Positions 22,903-31,857 of a stretch of DNA of 37,381 nt are shown piece by piece. The position numbers and the translations under genes were made by a program. The stretch is taken from positions 1 through 37,381 of the forward strand of contig NZ_VOSC01000023.1 in NCBI RefSeq assembly GCF_007997385.1. The letters run 5' to 3'. Under the pieces are notes generated by a model. The model did no database searches, had not been told where the DNA came from, and saw nothing but the letters and a program-made list of their open reading frames with translations. This stretch comes from Seonamhaeicola algicola (lineage in GTDB: Bacteria; Bacteroidota; Bacteroidia; Flavobacteriales; Flavobacteriaceae). Position 1 is the first letter of the stretch, and every line of letters starts with the position of its first letter.

Positions 22903-23622
22903 TTGAAACGCGAAATTATAATTACTGCCGATGGTTCTGCAACCATTCATATTCCTGAATGGAATGAACAATACCACTCAAAACACGGAGCAATTCAAGA
23001 GGCATATCATGTGTTTATTAAGCATGGTTTACACTATATAAGCCATTTAAATGCATCAAATTTTGTTCAAAAAAGTATCAATGAAAATGTGCAAAACGAA
23101 TTATCTATTCTTGAAATTGGTTTTGGCACAGGTTTAAATGCATTAATAACTTATATTGAATCTAGTAAACTTAAAATACCAGTAAATTATGTTGGGGTAG
23201 AAGGTTACCCTGTTTCTTTTGATGAAGTTACTAAACTAAATTATGCAGAAGCATTACATGTTGAAACATCATTTTTCAATGAATTACATGCTTTAACTTG
23301 GGAAAAAACACATCAAATTTCTAATACATTTACATTAACCAAACAAGAAAAGTTTTTTGATGATATTGATTATGAAAATAAGTTCAATCTTATATATTTT
23401 GACGCTTTTGGAGCTAGAGTTCAACCCGAATTATGGACGGAAAGTATATTCAAAAAAATGTATATAGCCTTAAAAAATGAAGGTGTTTTGGTTACCTATG
23501 CCGCTAAAGGAAGTGTACGAAGGGCTATGCAAGCTGTTGGTTTTTTGGTTGAAAAATTACCAGGACCACCAGGAAAGCGCGAAATGCTTAGAGCCACAAA
23601 ACATGTTATTTCTTCAGTATAA
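22903..23622 (+). CDS. mnmD: tRNA mnm5s2U34 methyltransferase, MnmD-type (no FAD domain), TTG start
   Basis: The 239 residues match MnmD: KREIIITADGSATIHIPEWNEQYHSKHGAIQEAYHVFIKHGL at the start (shown in family alignments I remember to be the true N-terminus), the SAM-binding LEIGFGTGLNAL at about 68-80, IYFDAFGARVQPELW and VTYAAKGSVRRAM. It methylates aminomethyl-thiouridine at the tRNA wobble position, the job done by the MnmC1 half of E. coli MnmC. No ATG is available where the family begins, so TTG at 22903 is taken as the start. It is co-transcribed with the DUF4920 gene. Confidence 0.88.
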   Translation: MKREIIITADGSATIHIPEWNEQYHSKHGAIQEAYHVFIKHGLHYISHLNASNFVQKSINENVQNELSILEIGFGTGLNALITYIESSKLKIPVNYVGVEGYPVSFDEVTKLNYAEALHVETSFFNELHALTWEKTHQISNTFTLTKQEKFFDDIDYENKFNLIYFDAFGARVQPELWTESIFKKMYIALKNEGVLVTYAAKGSVRRAMQAVGFLVEKLPGPPGKREMLRATKHVISSV

Positions 23623-23806
23623 AGCGTCACATATATACTAATATCTGCTACATTCATATGTTAATGGTAATTTAAATTAAAGAGAAATTTCTTAAATATT
23701 TAACAATAAATAACTTAAATTTTTACGTGTCTACTTATAACTGTTAAACCTTAGCTAAATAGCTAGTTATTGCAATAATGGTTTTGTATTTTTAATTAAA
23801 AATTGA

Positions 23807-24718
23807 ATGATGAAAGTTTTAATTACAGGTGCTACGGGTATGATTGGACAAGAGATTGTAAAACGCTGTCATGAAAAAGATATTACCGTAAATTATTTAA
23901 CCACAAGTAAATCTAAAATTAAAAGTACTGAAAACTATCAGGGTTTTTATTGGAATCCTGAAACTAATGATATTGATACAGCATGTTTTAAAAATGTTGA
24001 TGCTATAATTCATTTAGCAGGAGCCACAGTAGCAAAACGTTGGACAAAAAGTTATAAGAAAGAAATTTTACTTAGTAGAACAAAATCTGCTGAAGTACTA
24101 ATTAATGCATTAAAAGGCGAAACACATGGTATAAAACAAGTAATTTCGGCTAGCGGAATTAGTATTTATCCTGATTCTCAAACTAATTATTACGAAGAAG
24201 ATTTTAAAGGAAAAGATAGCACATTTTTAGCAAATGTTGTACATGCGTGGGAGCAAGCTATAGATGGTTTTTCAAAAGTAAACATACCTGCTGCTAAAAT
24301 TAGAATTGGTTTAGTTTTAGCAAACCAAGGTGGTGCGCTTCAACAAATGGTAAAGCCAATTAAACTTGGTGTTGGTGCTGCTTTTGGTACTGGTAAGCAA
24401 TGGCAGTCATGGATTCATATTGATGATTTAGCCAATATTTTTATGCATGTTTTAGAACATAAATTAGAGGGTGTTTACAATGCTGTATCGCCTAATCCGG
24501 TGTCTAATAATGAGCTTACAAAAACCATAGCAAATATTTTACACAAACCGCTTTTTTTACCCAATATTCCTAAGTTTTTTATGAAATTAGTATTAGGTGA
24601 AATGCACACTATTTTGTTTGATAGCCAGCGCGTAAGTAGTAAAAAAGTTGAAGATAGCGGATTTTATTTTCAACATCATCATTTAAAACCAGCATTGGTA
24701 GATTTACTTAAAAGTTAA
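23807..24718 (+). CDS. TIGR01777-family NAD-dependent epimerase
   Basis: The 303-residue protein has an extended-SDR Rossmann start (VLITGATGMIGQEIV) and the TIGR01777 blocks DAIIHLAGATVAKRWTKSYKKEILLSR, SASGISIYPDS, KIRIGLVLANQGGALQQMVKPIKLGVGAAFGTGKQWQSWIHIDDL and YNAVSPNPVSNNEL. The family contains plant SulA/cell-division-inhibitor-like annotations, but its reaction is not established. ATG at 23807 is followed directly by a second ATG at 23810, either of which could be used. Its last 15 bases overlap the end of trmL on the other strand. The 184 nt upstream hold no structure I trust. Confidence 0.88.
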   Translation: MMKVLITGATGMIGQEIVKRCHEKDITVNYLTTSKSKIKSTENYQGFYWNPETNDIDTACFKNVDAIIHLAGATVAKRWTKSYKKEILLSRTKSAEVLINALKGETHGIKQVISASGISIYPDSQTNYYEEDFKGKDSTFLANVVHAWEQAIDGFSKVNIPAAKIRIGLVLANQGGALQQMVKPIKLGVGAAFGTGKQWQSWIHIDDLANIFMHVLEHKLEGVYNAVSPNPVSNNELTKTIANILHKPLFLPNIPKFFMKLVLGEMHTILFDSQRVSSKKVEDSGFYFQHHHLKPALVDLLKS

Positions 24719-25162
24719 TTGGCGTAAACCTTCATAAACAATAATACTTACAGCGTTTGATAGGTTTAAACTGCGTACTTTTTCATTATAAATAGGAATT
24801 TTAAAAAGTGAAGATTCATAGGTTTCAATAATATGTTTGGGTAAGCCAACAGATTCTTTTCCAAAAATTAAAAACATATTATCTTCAAACGGAATATCCC
24901 AATGGTTTTTTGTTCCGTGGCTAGACAGGAATATAAGTTTTTTTGATCCGTTTATATTGAAGAATTCCGAAATGCTATCGTAATAAATAACCTGTAAATG
25001 TGGCCAATAATCTAAACCAGCACGTTTTAATTTGGCATCATCTATTTCAAAACCAAAAGGTTTAACTAAATGAAGTTTACAGCCAGAAGCCAATGCTAAT
25101 CTTCCAATATTACCGGTATTGTTGGGTATTTCAGGTTCAAATAAAACAATGTTTAATGGCAT
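24704..25162 (-). CDS. trmL: tRNA (cytidine/uridine-34 2'-O)-methyltransferase TrmL
   Basis: A 152-residue single-domain SPOUT enzyme of normal TrmL length. It has LFEPEIPNNTGNIGRLALASGCKLHLVKPFGF at the start, LKRAGLDYWPHL, LIFGKESVGLPKHI and VRSLNLSNAVSIIVYE at the trefoil-knot SAM site. It 2'-O-methylates the wobble base of tRNA-Leu isoacceptors. It is the last gene of the minus-strand run after the NDH-2-like gene (2-nt gap), and its 3' end overlaps the convergent epimerase gene by 15 nt. Confidence 0.92.
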   Translation of the reverse strand: MPLNIVLFEPEIPNNTGNIGRLALASGCKLHLVKPFGFEIDDAKLKRAGLDYWPHLQVIYYDSISEFFNINGSKKLIFLSSHGTKNHWDIPFEDNMFLIFGKESVGLPKHIIETYESSLFKIPIYNEKVRSLNLSNAVSIIVYEGLRQLTFK

Positions 25163-25164
25163 GT

Positions 25165-26439
25165 TTATTTGGTTTTAACACGGTTATTTACAGGTTTCAT
25201 TAAAATACGCAAAGTACTATCATTACTAAAGTAGCTTATACTCCAATTCATAAAAATTAGAAGCTTGTTTTTCACACTTAAAATAAGCATAAGGTGAATA
25301 AACATCCACGTAAACCATGCTAAACGCCCTTGAAAACTAAATTTTGGTAAATCTACCACGGCTTTACGTTTTCCTATGGTTGCCATTGAACCTTTATCTA
25401 TATATTCAAATACTTTTTGAGGTTTGTTTTTAGCACTATTTTTTAAATTTTTAGCAAGAAGCTTAGCTTGTTGTAGGGCTACGCCTGCTAGTTGCGGATG
25501 CCCTTTTGGGTAATTAGGCGTTTCCATATAAGCTATATCTCCTAAAGCATATACACCGTTTAAACCGTCAATTTTATTATGCCTATTAACTACTAAACGA
25601 TTACCACGTGTAATACAATTTTGGGGTAAACCGTTAATAATATTACCTGTAACGCCAGCAGCCCAAATAACATTTTTTGAGGTTATTTTTTCGCCAGTAT
25701 TTAAGGCTACTACATTACCATCATAATCATTTACTAGGGTGTTTGTTTTTACAATAACTCCTAAATCTTCTAAATATTCTTGTGATTTTGTTTGTGAACC
25801 TTTACTCATAGGGTTTAAGGTGTGTGGAGCGCCTTCTAAAAGATAAATAGTAAGTTTTGAAAAATCTTTATCAGGGTAATCTTTAGGTAAAATGTTCTTT
25901 TTCATTTCGGCTAAAGCACCCGCTAACTCTACACCCGTTGGTCCGCCACCAACAATAACAAAATTTAGTAATGCTTGTAGGTGGTTATCATCTTTACAAT
26001 TTAAAGCATCTTCAAAAGTTTGTAAAATTCTATTTCTTAGCTGAATGGCCTCCGGAATGGTTTTCATTGGGTAAGCATAATCTTCTAAATTTTTATTATT
26101 GAAATAGTTAGTGGTGCATCCTATAGCAATAACTAAATGATCATAATTAAACGTACCAATGGTGGTTGAAATATAGTTTTCTTCAGTATTAATATTTTCA
26201 ACTTTTGTTATTCTAATTTTTACATTTTTAGCTCGCTGAAAAACTTTTCTTAAAGGAAATGATATACTTGCGGGTTCTAAACGTGCCGATGCTACTTGGT
26301 ACATTAATGGCTGAAATTGATGAAAATTATGTTTGTCTATTAAAAGTACATCATAGGCCGGATGATTTATTAAATCTTGTGCAATACGCAAACCTGCAAA
26401 ACCTGCGCCTATAATTACAACCTTTTCTTTTTTAGCCAT
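25165..26439 (-). CDS. ndh: NDH-2-type NAD(P)H dehydrogenase (FAD)
   Basis: The 424 residues carry two Rossmann motifs, VVIIGAGFAGLRIAQDL for FAD at the N-terminus and FVIVGGGPTGVELAGALAEM at about 160-180 for NADH. They also carry the FAD-binding VYALGDIAY and the NDH-2 block HPQLAGVALQQAKLLAKNL. A hydrophobic C-terminal stretch (WFTWMFIHLMLILSV) would hold it at the inner membrane, where it passes electrons from NADH to quinone without pumping protons. It starts 12 nt after trpA, so it may be transcribed from the trp promoter or an internal one that I cannot see. Confidence 0.88.
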   Translation of the reverse strand: MAKKEKVVIIGAGFAGLRIAQDLINHPAYDVLLIDKHNFHQFQPLMYQVASARLEPASISFPLRKVFQRAKNVKIRITKVENINTEENYISTTIGTFNYDHLVIAIGCTTNYFNNKNLEDYAYPMKTIPEAIQLRNRILQTFEDALNCKDDNHLQALLNFVIVGGGPTGVELAGALAEMKKNILPKDYPDKDFSKLTIYLLEGAPHTLNPMSKGSQTKSQEYLEDLGVIVKTNTLVNDYDGNVVALNTGEKITSKNVIWAAGVTGNIINGLPQNCITRGNRLVVNRHNKIDGLNGVYALGDIAYMETPNYPKGHPQLAGVALQQAKLLAKNLKNSAKNKPQKVFEYIDKGSMATIGKRKAVVDLPKFSFQGRLAWFTWMFIHLMLILSVKNKLLIFMNWSISYFSNDSTLRILMKPVNNRVKTK

Positions 26440-26451
26440 TATTTTTGTGTT

Positions 26452-27216
26452 TTATTTTAAAATTGAATTTACAAACGCATCAATATTTTGTGCGTTGTTA
26501 GCGGTAATATGTTTCACAAAAGCACTACCAATTATGGCGCCCTTAGCATATTTTGTTGCGGCTTTAAAAGTGCTATTATTACTTATACCAAAACCTACAA
26601 TTTGCGGATTTTTTAAATTTAAGCTATTAATACGCTCAAAATACGCTGCTTGCTCATTACCAAAGCCAGATTTTGCACCAGTTGTACTAGCACTACTTAC
26701 CATGTAAATAAAACCGTTAGATACAGAGTCTATGAAACGAATACGTTCATCACTAGTTTGTGGTGTTATTAAAAATACGTTTATTAAGCCATATTTTTCA
26801 AATGTTGCTTGGTATTCTTCATGGTAAACATCAACTGGTAAATCGGGTATTATTAAACCATCAATACCAATTTCTTTACATTTTTTACAAAACGCTTCAA
26901 CACCGTATTGTAGCATAGGGTTAAAGTATCCCATAATTATTAATGGAATATTTACCGTTTTACGAATGTCTTTTAACTGGTTGAAAAGCACTTCAGTTGT
27001 CATACCATTTTTTAAGGCTTGCGTTGAGCTATCTTGAATGGTTGGCCCATCGGCTAATGGGTCACTAAAAGGTAGGCCAATTTCAATCATATCAACACCA
27101 TTTTTTTCAAGGTCTTGAATTATAGAAACGGTATCATTTAAGCTTGGATAACCTGCTGTAAAATATATAGACAGTAGTTTTTTGTTTTCTTGTAGTTTTT
27201 GGTTTATTCTGTTCAT
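26452..27216 (-). CDS. trpA: Tryptophan synthase alpha chain
   Basis: At 254 residues it has the TrpA barrel with its catalytic acids: DMIEIGLPFSDPLADGPTIQDSS (Glu in IEIG, Asp in FSDPLADGP), LIIMGYFNPMLQYG, GLIIPDLP and GFIYMVSSASTTGAK. It splits indole-3-glycerol phosphate to indole and glyceraldehyde-3-phosphate and passes indole to TrpB. It is separated from trpB by a GIY-YIG nuclease gene flanked by palindromes, although the two subunits work as one complex. Confidence 0.95.
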   Translation of the reverse strand: MNRINQKLQENKKLLSIYFTAGYPSLNDTVSIIQDLEKNGVDMIEIGLPFSDPLADGPTIQDSSTQALKNGMTTEVLFNQLKDIRKTVNIPLIIMGYFNPMLQYGVEAFCKKCKEIGIDGLIIPDLPVDVYHEEYQATFEKYGLINVFLITPQTSDERIRFIDSVSNGFIYMVSSASTTGAKSGFGNEQAAYFERINSLNLKNPQIVGFGISNNSTFKAATKYAKGAIIGSAFVKHITANNAQNIDAFVNSILK

Positions 27217-27233
27217 TGAAAATGAATTTTTTC

Positions 27234-27255
27234 ATTCCCTCGTATGAGGGAATCT
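27234..27255 (+). repeat. REP-like palindrome copy 1 (ATTCCCTC-GTAT-GAGGGAATCT)
   Basis: Perfect 8-bp arms (27234-27241 and 27246-27253) with a GTAT loop, followed by CT. It lies between the GIY-YIG stop and trpA. It shares the ending GGAATCT with the palindromes at 27552-27572 and 32480-32500. Confidence 0.6.
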
Positions 27256-27258
27256 ATT

Positions 27259-27543
27259 TTAAATGTAAGATGAAAGATCTTTCCAGTCTGGGTTTAAACT
27301 ATTTATTAAACTGATTTTCCATTCTCTATTCCATTTTTTTATTTGACGTTCTCTTTTTATGGAGTTGTTAACGTATTTTGTTGTTTCAAAATAAACAAGT
27401 TTTGTTACGTTATATTTTCCAGTAAAAGATTTTGAATTATTGTTTTTGTGCTGTTTTAGTCTTTCTTTCAATTGTTTTGTTCTTCCAATGTATAAAACTG
27501 TGTGGTTTTTATTTGTTAGTATGTATACATAATGAACTTCCAT
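27259..27543 (-). CDS. GIY-YIG nuclease family protein
   Basis: A 94-residue single GIY-YIG domain of the UhbA/UPF0213 type: VYILTNKNHTVLYIGRTKQLKERLKQHKNN carries the paired tyrosines of the motif and the catalytic Arg, and KLVYFETTKYVNNSIKRERQIKKW the catalytic Glu. Such proteins are probably DNA endonucleases; the cellular role is poorly known. Finding it between trpB and trpA, flanked by two inverted REP-like palindromes (27234-27255 and 27552-27572), suggests insertion as a unit into the trp operon. It is read in the same direction as the operon, 45 nt after trpB. Confidence 0.9.
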   Translation of the reverse strand: MEVHYVYILTNKNHTVLYIGRTKQLKERLKQHKNNNSKSFTGKYNVTKLVYFETTKYVNNSIKRERQIKKWNREWKISLINSLNPDWKDLSSYI

Positions 27544-27551
27544 AATCTCTT

Positions 27552-27572
27552 AGATTCCGATTTCTCGGAAAT
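27552..27572 (-). repeat. REP-like palindrome copy 2 (TTCCGA-GAAA-TCGGAATCT on the minus strand)
   Basis: Six-base arms with a GAAA loop, ending GGAATCT when read on the minus strand, so inverted relative to copy 1. It lies between the GIY-YIG start and the trpB stop. Confidence 0.5.
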
Positions 27573-27588
27573 GAAAAAAGTAACAAAT

Positions 27589-29469
27589 TTATATTTTAAA
27601 ATACTCAATATAATTATTCAAATCCTTATCGCCTCTTCCCGATAAACTCATTACCACCACATCATTGGGTTTAAACTGTTTTTGTTTGAAAATAGCTAGT
27701 GCATGCGAACTTTCAATGGCAGGTATAATACCTTCTAATTCACACAACTCTAAACCGGATTTCATGGCTTCGTCATCGGTAATAGACATAAATTCTGCAC
27801 GACCTGTTTTTGCTAAATGTGCGTGCATTGGGCCAACACCAGGATAATCTAACCCTGCCGAAATAGAGTAGGGCTCGGTTATTTGTCCGTCGTTAGTTTG
27901 CATTAACAGTGTTTTACAGCCATGAATAATGCCTTCTTTACCTAATACAGATGTTGCTGCACTTTCGCCAGAGTTTACACCTAAACCAGCTGCTTCAACA
28001 GCAATAATATTTACATTTGGTTCATGCAAAAAGTGGTAGTAAGTACCAGCGGCGTTACTACCACCACCAATACATGCCACAACGTAATCTGGGTTTTCTC
28101 TACCTTCATGTTCTTTTAATTGCCATTTAATTTCTTCGGAAATGACTGATTGAAAACGCGTAACCATGTCTGGATATGGATGCGGACCAATAGCAGAACC
28201 AATAATGTAATGCGTATCTACGGGATTGTTAATCCAATCGCGAATGGCTTCGTTGGTAGCATCTTTTAAAGTACGACTGCCTGATTTTGCAGGAATTACT
28301 GTTGCGCCTAGCATTTTCATACGGGCTACGTTTGGTGCTTGTCTTGCAATATCAATTTCACCCATATAAACAATACACTCTAAGCCCATTAATGCACAAA
28401 CGGTTGCTGTAGCTACACCGTGTTGGCCTGCACCAGTTTCGGCAATTATACGTTTTTTGCCCAAACGTTGTGCCATTAAAATTTGGCCAATGGTATTGTT
28501 AATTTTGTGTGCGCCTGTGTGGTTTAAATCTTCGCGCTTTAAATAAATTTTGGTATTATATTTTTCTGAAAGGCGTTTTGCAAAATACAACGGCGATGGA
28601 CGCCCTACGTAATCTTTTAAAAGCTTATCAAATTCTTTTTTAAATTCTGGTTCTGCCATAACTTTAAGGTAGTTTTGGCGTAACTCTTCAACGTTGGGGT
28701 ATAACATTTCAGGAATGTAAGCACCACCAAAATTGCCATAATACCCTTTGTCATCTACATTATAATTTTCTTGCATGGTTTTATCACTCAATTTATTTTG
28801 AAATTCTTTTAAAATAGCTATGTTTTTTAGGCCGGGAGCTATTTCAAATTTACTATTTACATCTAAAGCATAGCAATATTTTGCAGCTTTACTTTCTTTA
28901 AATTTTTTTATGTCATCAACTTGATCTAGCCCTATGCCACCGCTTAAAAAATAAGGTTTTGTTGAAGGGTAGTTGTTTAATAGGCTCCAATCAAATGTAT
29001 AGCCATTGCCTCCAGGTAGTTTGCCTTTTGTATCAAAAAGGAAGTAATCACAAACGTTTTCATATTGTTTTAAAACCTCAAAATTAAAACCATCTTTAAC
29101 AGAAAACACTTTTATAACTTCAACGGGTTCATTTAGTTGTTTTGAAGTGTTTAGCATATTGCAATAAAACGCCGATTCTTCGCCATGTAATTGTACTGCT
29201 TGCAGTTTAAATTTGTTAACAGTTTCAATAACGGTGTTTAAATTTTCATTAACAAAAACGCCTGTTTTTTTTATGCCTTCTGGTAATTGTGGCATAACAC
29301 CATCAAAATGTCTCGGTGATTTTTCATAAAATATAAATCCAAGATAATCTGGTTTTAAAGCAGCTACTTGCTTAATGTTATCTTGGTATTTCATGCCGCA
29401 AATTTTAAGCTGCATGTCAGTTTTTGCAGAATTACTGAGGTTTTGTTGCATTGTTTTTGTCTTTTCCAT
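27589..29469 (-). CDS. trpF-trpB: Fused phosphoribosylanthranilate isomerase - tryptophan synthase beta chain
   Basis: One 626-codon frame holds TrpF (about residues 19-231: [64 protein letters not shown]). TrpB follows from Met232 at 28776 ([13 protein letters not shown], the PLP lysine in [25 protein letters not shown]). TrpB alone would be 395 residues, the normal length. The ATG at 29415 (MQLKICG) may be the true TrpF start; 29469 gives 18 extra residues. At the junction the frame reads AGT GAT AAA ACC ATG, and one frame over the same bases hold TGA TAA. A single-base change could therefore have removed the TrpF stop. TrpB may also be made separately from its own ATG. The two domains catalyse PRA isomerisation and the indole-plus-serine step. 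Confidence 0.9.
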   Translation of the reverse strand: MEKTKTMQQNLSNSAKTDMQLKICGMKYQDNIKQVAALKPDYLGFIFYEKSPRHFDGVMPQLPEGIKKTGVFVNENLNTVIETVNKFKLQAVQLHGEESAFYCNMLNTSKQLNEPVEVIKVFSVKDGFNFEVLKQYENVCDYFLFDTKGKLPGGNGYTFDWSLLNNYPSTKPYFLSGGIGLDQVDDIKKFKESKAAKYCYALDVNSKFEIAPGLKNIAILKEFQNKLSDKTMQENYNVDDKGYYGNFGGAYIPEMLYPNVEELRQNYLKVMAEPEFKKEFDKLLKDYVGRPSPLYFAKRLSEKYNTKIYLKREDLNHTGAHKINNTIGQILMAQRLGKKRIIAETGAGQHGVATATVCALMGLECIVYMGEIDIARQAPNVARMKMLGATVIPAKSGSRTLKDATNEAIRDWINNPVDTHYIIGSAIGPHPYPDMVTRFQSVISEEIKWQLKEHEGRENPDYVVACIGGGSNAAGTYYHFLHEPNVNIIAVEAAGLGVNSGESAATSVLGKEGIIHGCKTLLMQTNDGQITEPYSISAGLDYPGVGPMHAHLAKTGRAEFMSITDDEAMKSGLELCELEGIIPAIESSHALAIFKQKQFKPNDVVVMSLSGRGDKDLNNYIEYFKI

Positions 29470-29511
29470 AGTAAATTTAGCGTTTTATTAAACTGTTTCC
29501 ATTTAAAAAAA

Positions 29512-30294
29512 TTAGATGAGGCTATTAATAAATACTGTTGCACTTTCACCTGGGTTATTGGTTTTCATAAAATTTTCTCCTATTAAAAAACCTTGGTATC
29601 CGTAAGGTTGTAATTCTTTAATAGATTCAATATTGCTTATGCCACTTTCTGATACTTTTACAAAATCGTTTGGAATTATTTTGCTTAATGCTTTGCTGGT
29701 GTTTAGGCTAACATCGAACGTTTTTAAATTTCGGTTATTAACACCTAACATATCTAAACTTGGCATTATGGATTTGTGTAATTCATCTTCGTTATGAACT
29801 TCTAAAAGCACATCTAACTTTAAACTTTTGGCTAATTCTGAAAATTGTTTGATTTCGTCTCTGGTTAAAATAGCTGCAATTAGTAAAATAACATCGGCGC
29901 CGTAAGCTTTGGCTTCAAGAATTTGATATTCATCAATAATGAATTCTTTACGTAATAGTGGTAAATTGCAACTGGCTCTTGCGGTTAGTAAATCGTCTAG
30001 AGAGCCACCAAAATATTTTCCATCGGTTAAAACCGACATCCCGCAAACACCTGCGTTTTCATAACCTATGGCTACATCTTGAACATTTAAACCGTTATTT
30101 ATTACAGATTTTGAAGGCGAACGTCGCTTATGCTCAGCGATTATTCCAGACTTGCTATTTTTTAAATTTTGAGCCAATGAGGTGGTTGTTCTTGTAAATA
30201 AAACAGATTGTTCTAGTTGCGAAGTAGGGATTAATGATTTTCTTAAATCTACTTCTTTGCGTTTATCTATTACTATTTTGTCTAAAATATTCAT
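29512..30294 (-). CDS. trpC: Indole-3-glycerol-phosphate synthase
   Basis: I start it at the ATG at 30294 (MNILDKIVIDKRKEVDLRK; 260 residues, normal length). An in-frame ATG at 30354 would add 20 residues (MSFFDSFFGQAK...) that are translated repeat DNA. The barrel motifs are present: IIAEHKRRSPSKSVI with the catalytic Lys and Glu, LRKEFIIDEYQILEAKAYGADVILLIAAIL, LGVNNRNLKTF and VSESGISN. It closes the pyrrole ring to form indole-3-glycerol phosphate. The fused trpF-trpB gene starts 42 nt downstream. Confidence 0.95.
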   Translation of the reverse strand: MNILDKIVIDKRKEVDLRKSLIPTSQLEQSVLFTRTTTSLAQNLKNSKSGIIAEHKRRSPSKSVINNGLNVQDVAIGYENAGVCGMSVLTDGKYFGGSLDDLLTARASCNLPLLRKEFIIDEYQILEAKAYGADVILLIAAILTRDEIKQFSELAKSLKLDVLLEVHNEDELHKSIMPSLDMLGVNNRNLKTFDVSLNTSKALSKIIPNDFVKVSESGISNIESIKELQPYGYQGFLIGENFMKTNNPGESATVFINSLI

Positions 30295-30312
30295 TTCATT
30301 TTTTATTAGTAA

Positions 30313-30511
30313 TTCATTTTTTGCTTGTCCAAAAAACGAATCAAAAAAGGACATTCAAGTCGAGGAATTTTTTCTTCAGATTATGTCTGAAGAAAAACCG
30401 ATTTGAAAACTCCGCGTCGAACTACGTTCTCCTGATTTCGGAGCTTTTCTTCATCTATTCTGCGCCTTGACAATCAATTCTACGAATTGAAAAGGGACTT
30501 GAATTTTTTTA
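30313..30511. repeat. Structured extragenic repeat, copy A (trpD-trpC gap)
   Basis: The element starts with an end related to copies B and C (CAAAAAACGAATCAAAAAA) and finishes with GGGACTTGAAT. Its termini pair: ATTCAAGTC (30353-30361) with GACTTGAAT (30496-30504). Inside are hairpins TTCTTCAGA/TCTGAAGAA (30372-30394) and TCAATTC/GAATTGA (30474-30490). The gap 30295-30581 contains this element and AT-rich sequence only; no gene is seen in it. Confidence 0.65.
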
Positions 30512-30581
30512 ATTTTTGTTTCTTTTATTTCTTGTTCTATTCTAAAATTTTAATCTTTCTAACTTCTAACTTCAACTAAAT

Positions 30582-31574
30582 CTATTTACTCAATTCAATT
30601 AATTTATCTAAACTTTGTTTTGCTTTACCAGAAAATAACGATTCTTTGGCTAGTTCAAAACCGGCTTTATGTGTAATTTGTTTGCTTGTTGCAATGGCTA
30701 ATCCTGCATTGGCACAAACCACATTGTTTTGGGCTTCGGTACCTTTACCAGATATTATATCGACAAATATGTTTGCAGCATCTGCAATGGTATCGCCACC
30801 ATAAATGGCTTCTTGCTTTATGGTTTTAAGCCCTAATTGTTCTGGCGAAAAAATAGTTTCTGAATGATTGGAAACTATTTTAGCTTTTCCGGTTAGCGAT
30901 ATTTCATCATAACCATCAAGAGCAAAAACTATATTGTAATTTTTATCGGTATTTTGATATAAGAAGCTATATAAACGCAACACCTCTAAATTAAAAACAC
31001 CTAATAATTGATTTTTTGGAAACGACGGATTTACCATTGGCCCTAACATGTTAAAAAATGTTTTTACACCTAGTTCTTTTCTAATTGGAGCTACATTTTT
31101 CATGGCAGGGTGGAAGAGTGGTGCATGTAAAATACATATTCCGGCTTGGTCTACGCAGCGTTTTAAAAAATCTTCGTTGTTTGAAAATTTAACACCCAAA
31201 TGCTCCATAACATTTGATGAGCCCGATGTTGATGACACGCCATAATTACCATGCTTTGAAACCTGAACACCGGCGCCTGCTGTTATAAAAGATGATAACG
31301 TTGAAATGTTAAATGTGTTTTTACCATCGCCACCAGTTCCTACAATATCAATGGCATTAAACTCACTTAAATCGATAGGAATGCAAAGTTCTAAAAGCGC
31401 ATCTCTAAAGCCCTGTAACTCATTTAACGTAATGCTTCGCATCATAAAAACCGATAAGAAACATGCAATTTGGCTAGGGTTGTACATATCGTTGGATATG
31501 TTTACAATAATTTGTTTTGCCTCTTGTGTGGTGAGGGTTTCGTGGTTTATTAGTCTGTTTAGTATGTTTTTCAT
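30582..31574 (-). CDS. trpD: Anthranilate phosphoribosyltransferase
   Basis: The 330-residue protein has the TrpD signature DIVGTGGDGKNTFNIST for the phosphoribosyl-pyrophosphate site, KHGNYGVSSTSGSSNVMEHLG for anthranilate, and FFNMLGPMVNPSFPKNQLLGVF. It attaches phosphoribose to anthranilate in the second step of the pathway. It is separated from trpG by 331 nt and from trpC by 287 nt (from the chosen trpC start), both filled by repeats, which is unusual for an operon. Confidence 0.95.
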   Translation of the reverse strand: MKNILNRLINHETLTTQEAKQIIVNISNDMYNPSQIACFLSVFMMRSITLNELQGFRDALLELCIPIDLSEFNAIDIVGTGGDGKNTFNISTLSSFITAGAGVQVSKHGNYGVSSTSGSSNVMEHLGVKFSNNEDFLKRCVDQAGICILHAPLFHPAMKNVAPIRKELGVKTFFNMLGPMVNPSFPKNQLLGVFNLEVLRLYSFLYQNTDKNYNIVFALDGYDEISLTGKAKIVSNHSETIFSPEQLGLKTIKQEAIYGGDTIADAANIFVDIISGKGTEAQNNVVCANAGLAIATSKQITHKAGFELAKESLFSGKAKQSLDKLIELSK

Positions 31575-31640
31575 GTCCTTTGTTAAATTCTCTTTAATAG
31601 AGAGAGTTTACTTCCGTTTTCGTATTTTATTAATTTAAAT

Positions 31641-31816
31641 GTTCATTTTGTCTTGATACAAAACGAACCAAAAAATCAAATCAATCTGAGGAAATTCCTC
31701 CGGAACGTTCACTTTAAAACTTCATGCTTGAAGCTACGCTTCGCAGTTACGTTTTACATTCTCTATTTCTGCAGATTGATGTTTTCGACTATGTCGAAAT
31801 TAGGGACTTGATTTTC
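31641..31816. repeat. Structured extragenic repeat, copy B (trpG-trpD gap)
   Basis: It opens with 36 bases identical to copy C (31641-31676, beginning GTTCATTTTGTCTTGATA) and ends with GGGACTTGATTTT. The termini pair almost perfectly (31672-31682 with 31805-31814, one mismatch). TCAATCTG (31681-31688) pairs with CAGATTGA (31772-31779). Inner hairpins are GAGGAA/TTCCTC (31688-31700) and TTTCGAC/GTCGAAA (31783-31799). The hairpin before GGGACTTGA is in the same place as in copy A but of different sequence. Confidence 0.7.
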
Positions 31817-31857
31817 TGCTTAATTACTTTTTTAACTTAAACTGTTTGATGAATTTC

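Noticed and set aside
23623-23806. Regulatory structure before the TIGR01777 gene (AGCTA-AA-TAGCT)
   Set aside because: Short AT-rich palindrome of a kind expected by chance; no terminator, leader ORF or clear promoter.
30182-30470. Two plus-strand frames across the trpC start and repeat copy A
   Set aside because: Both lie in antisense trpC and repeat DNA, with low-complexity products.
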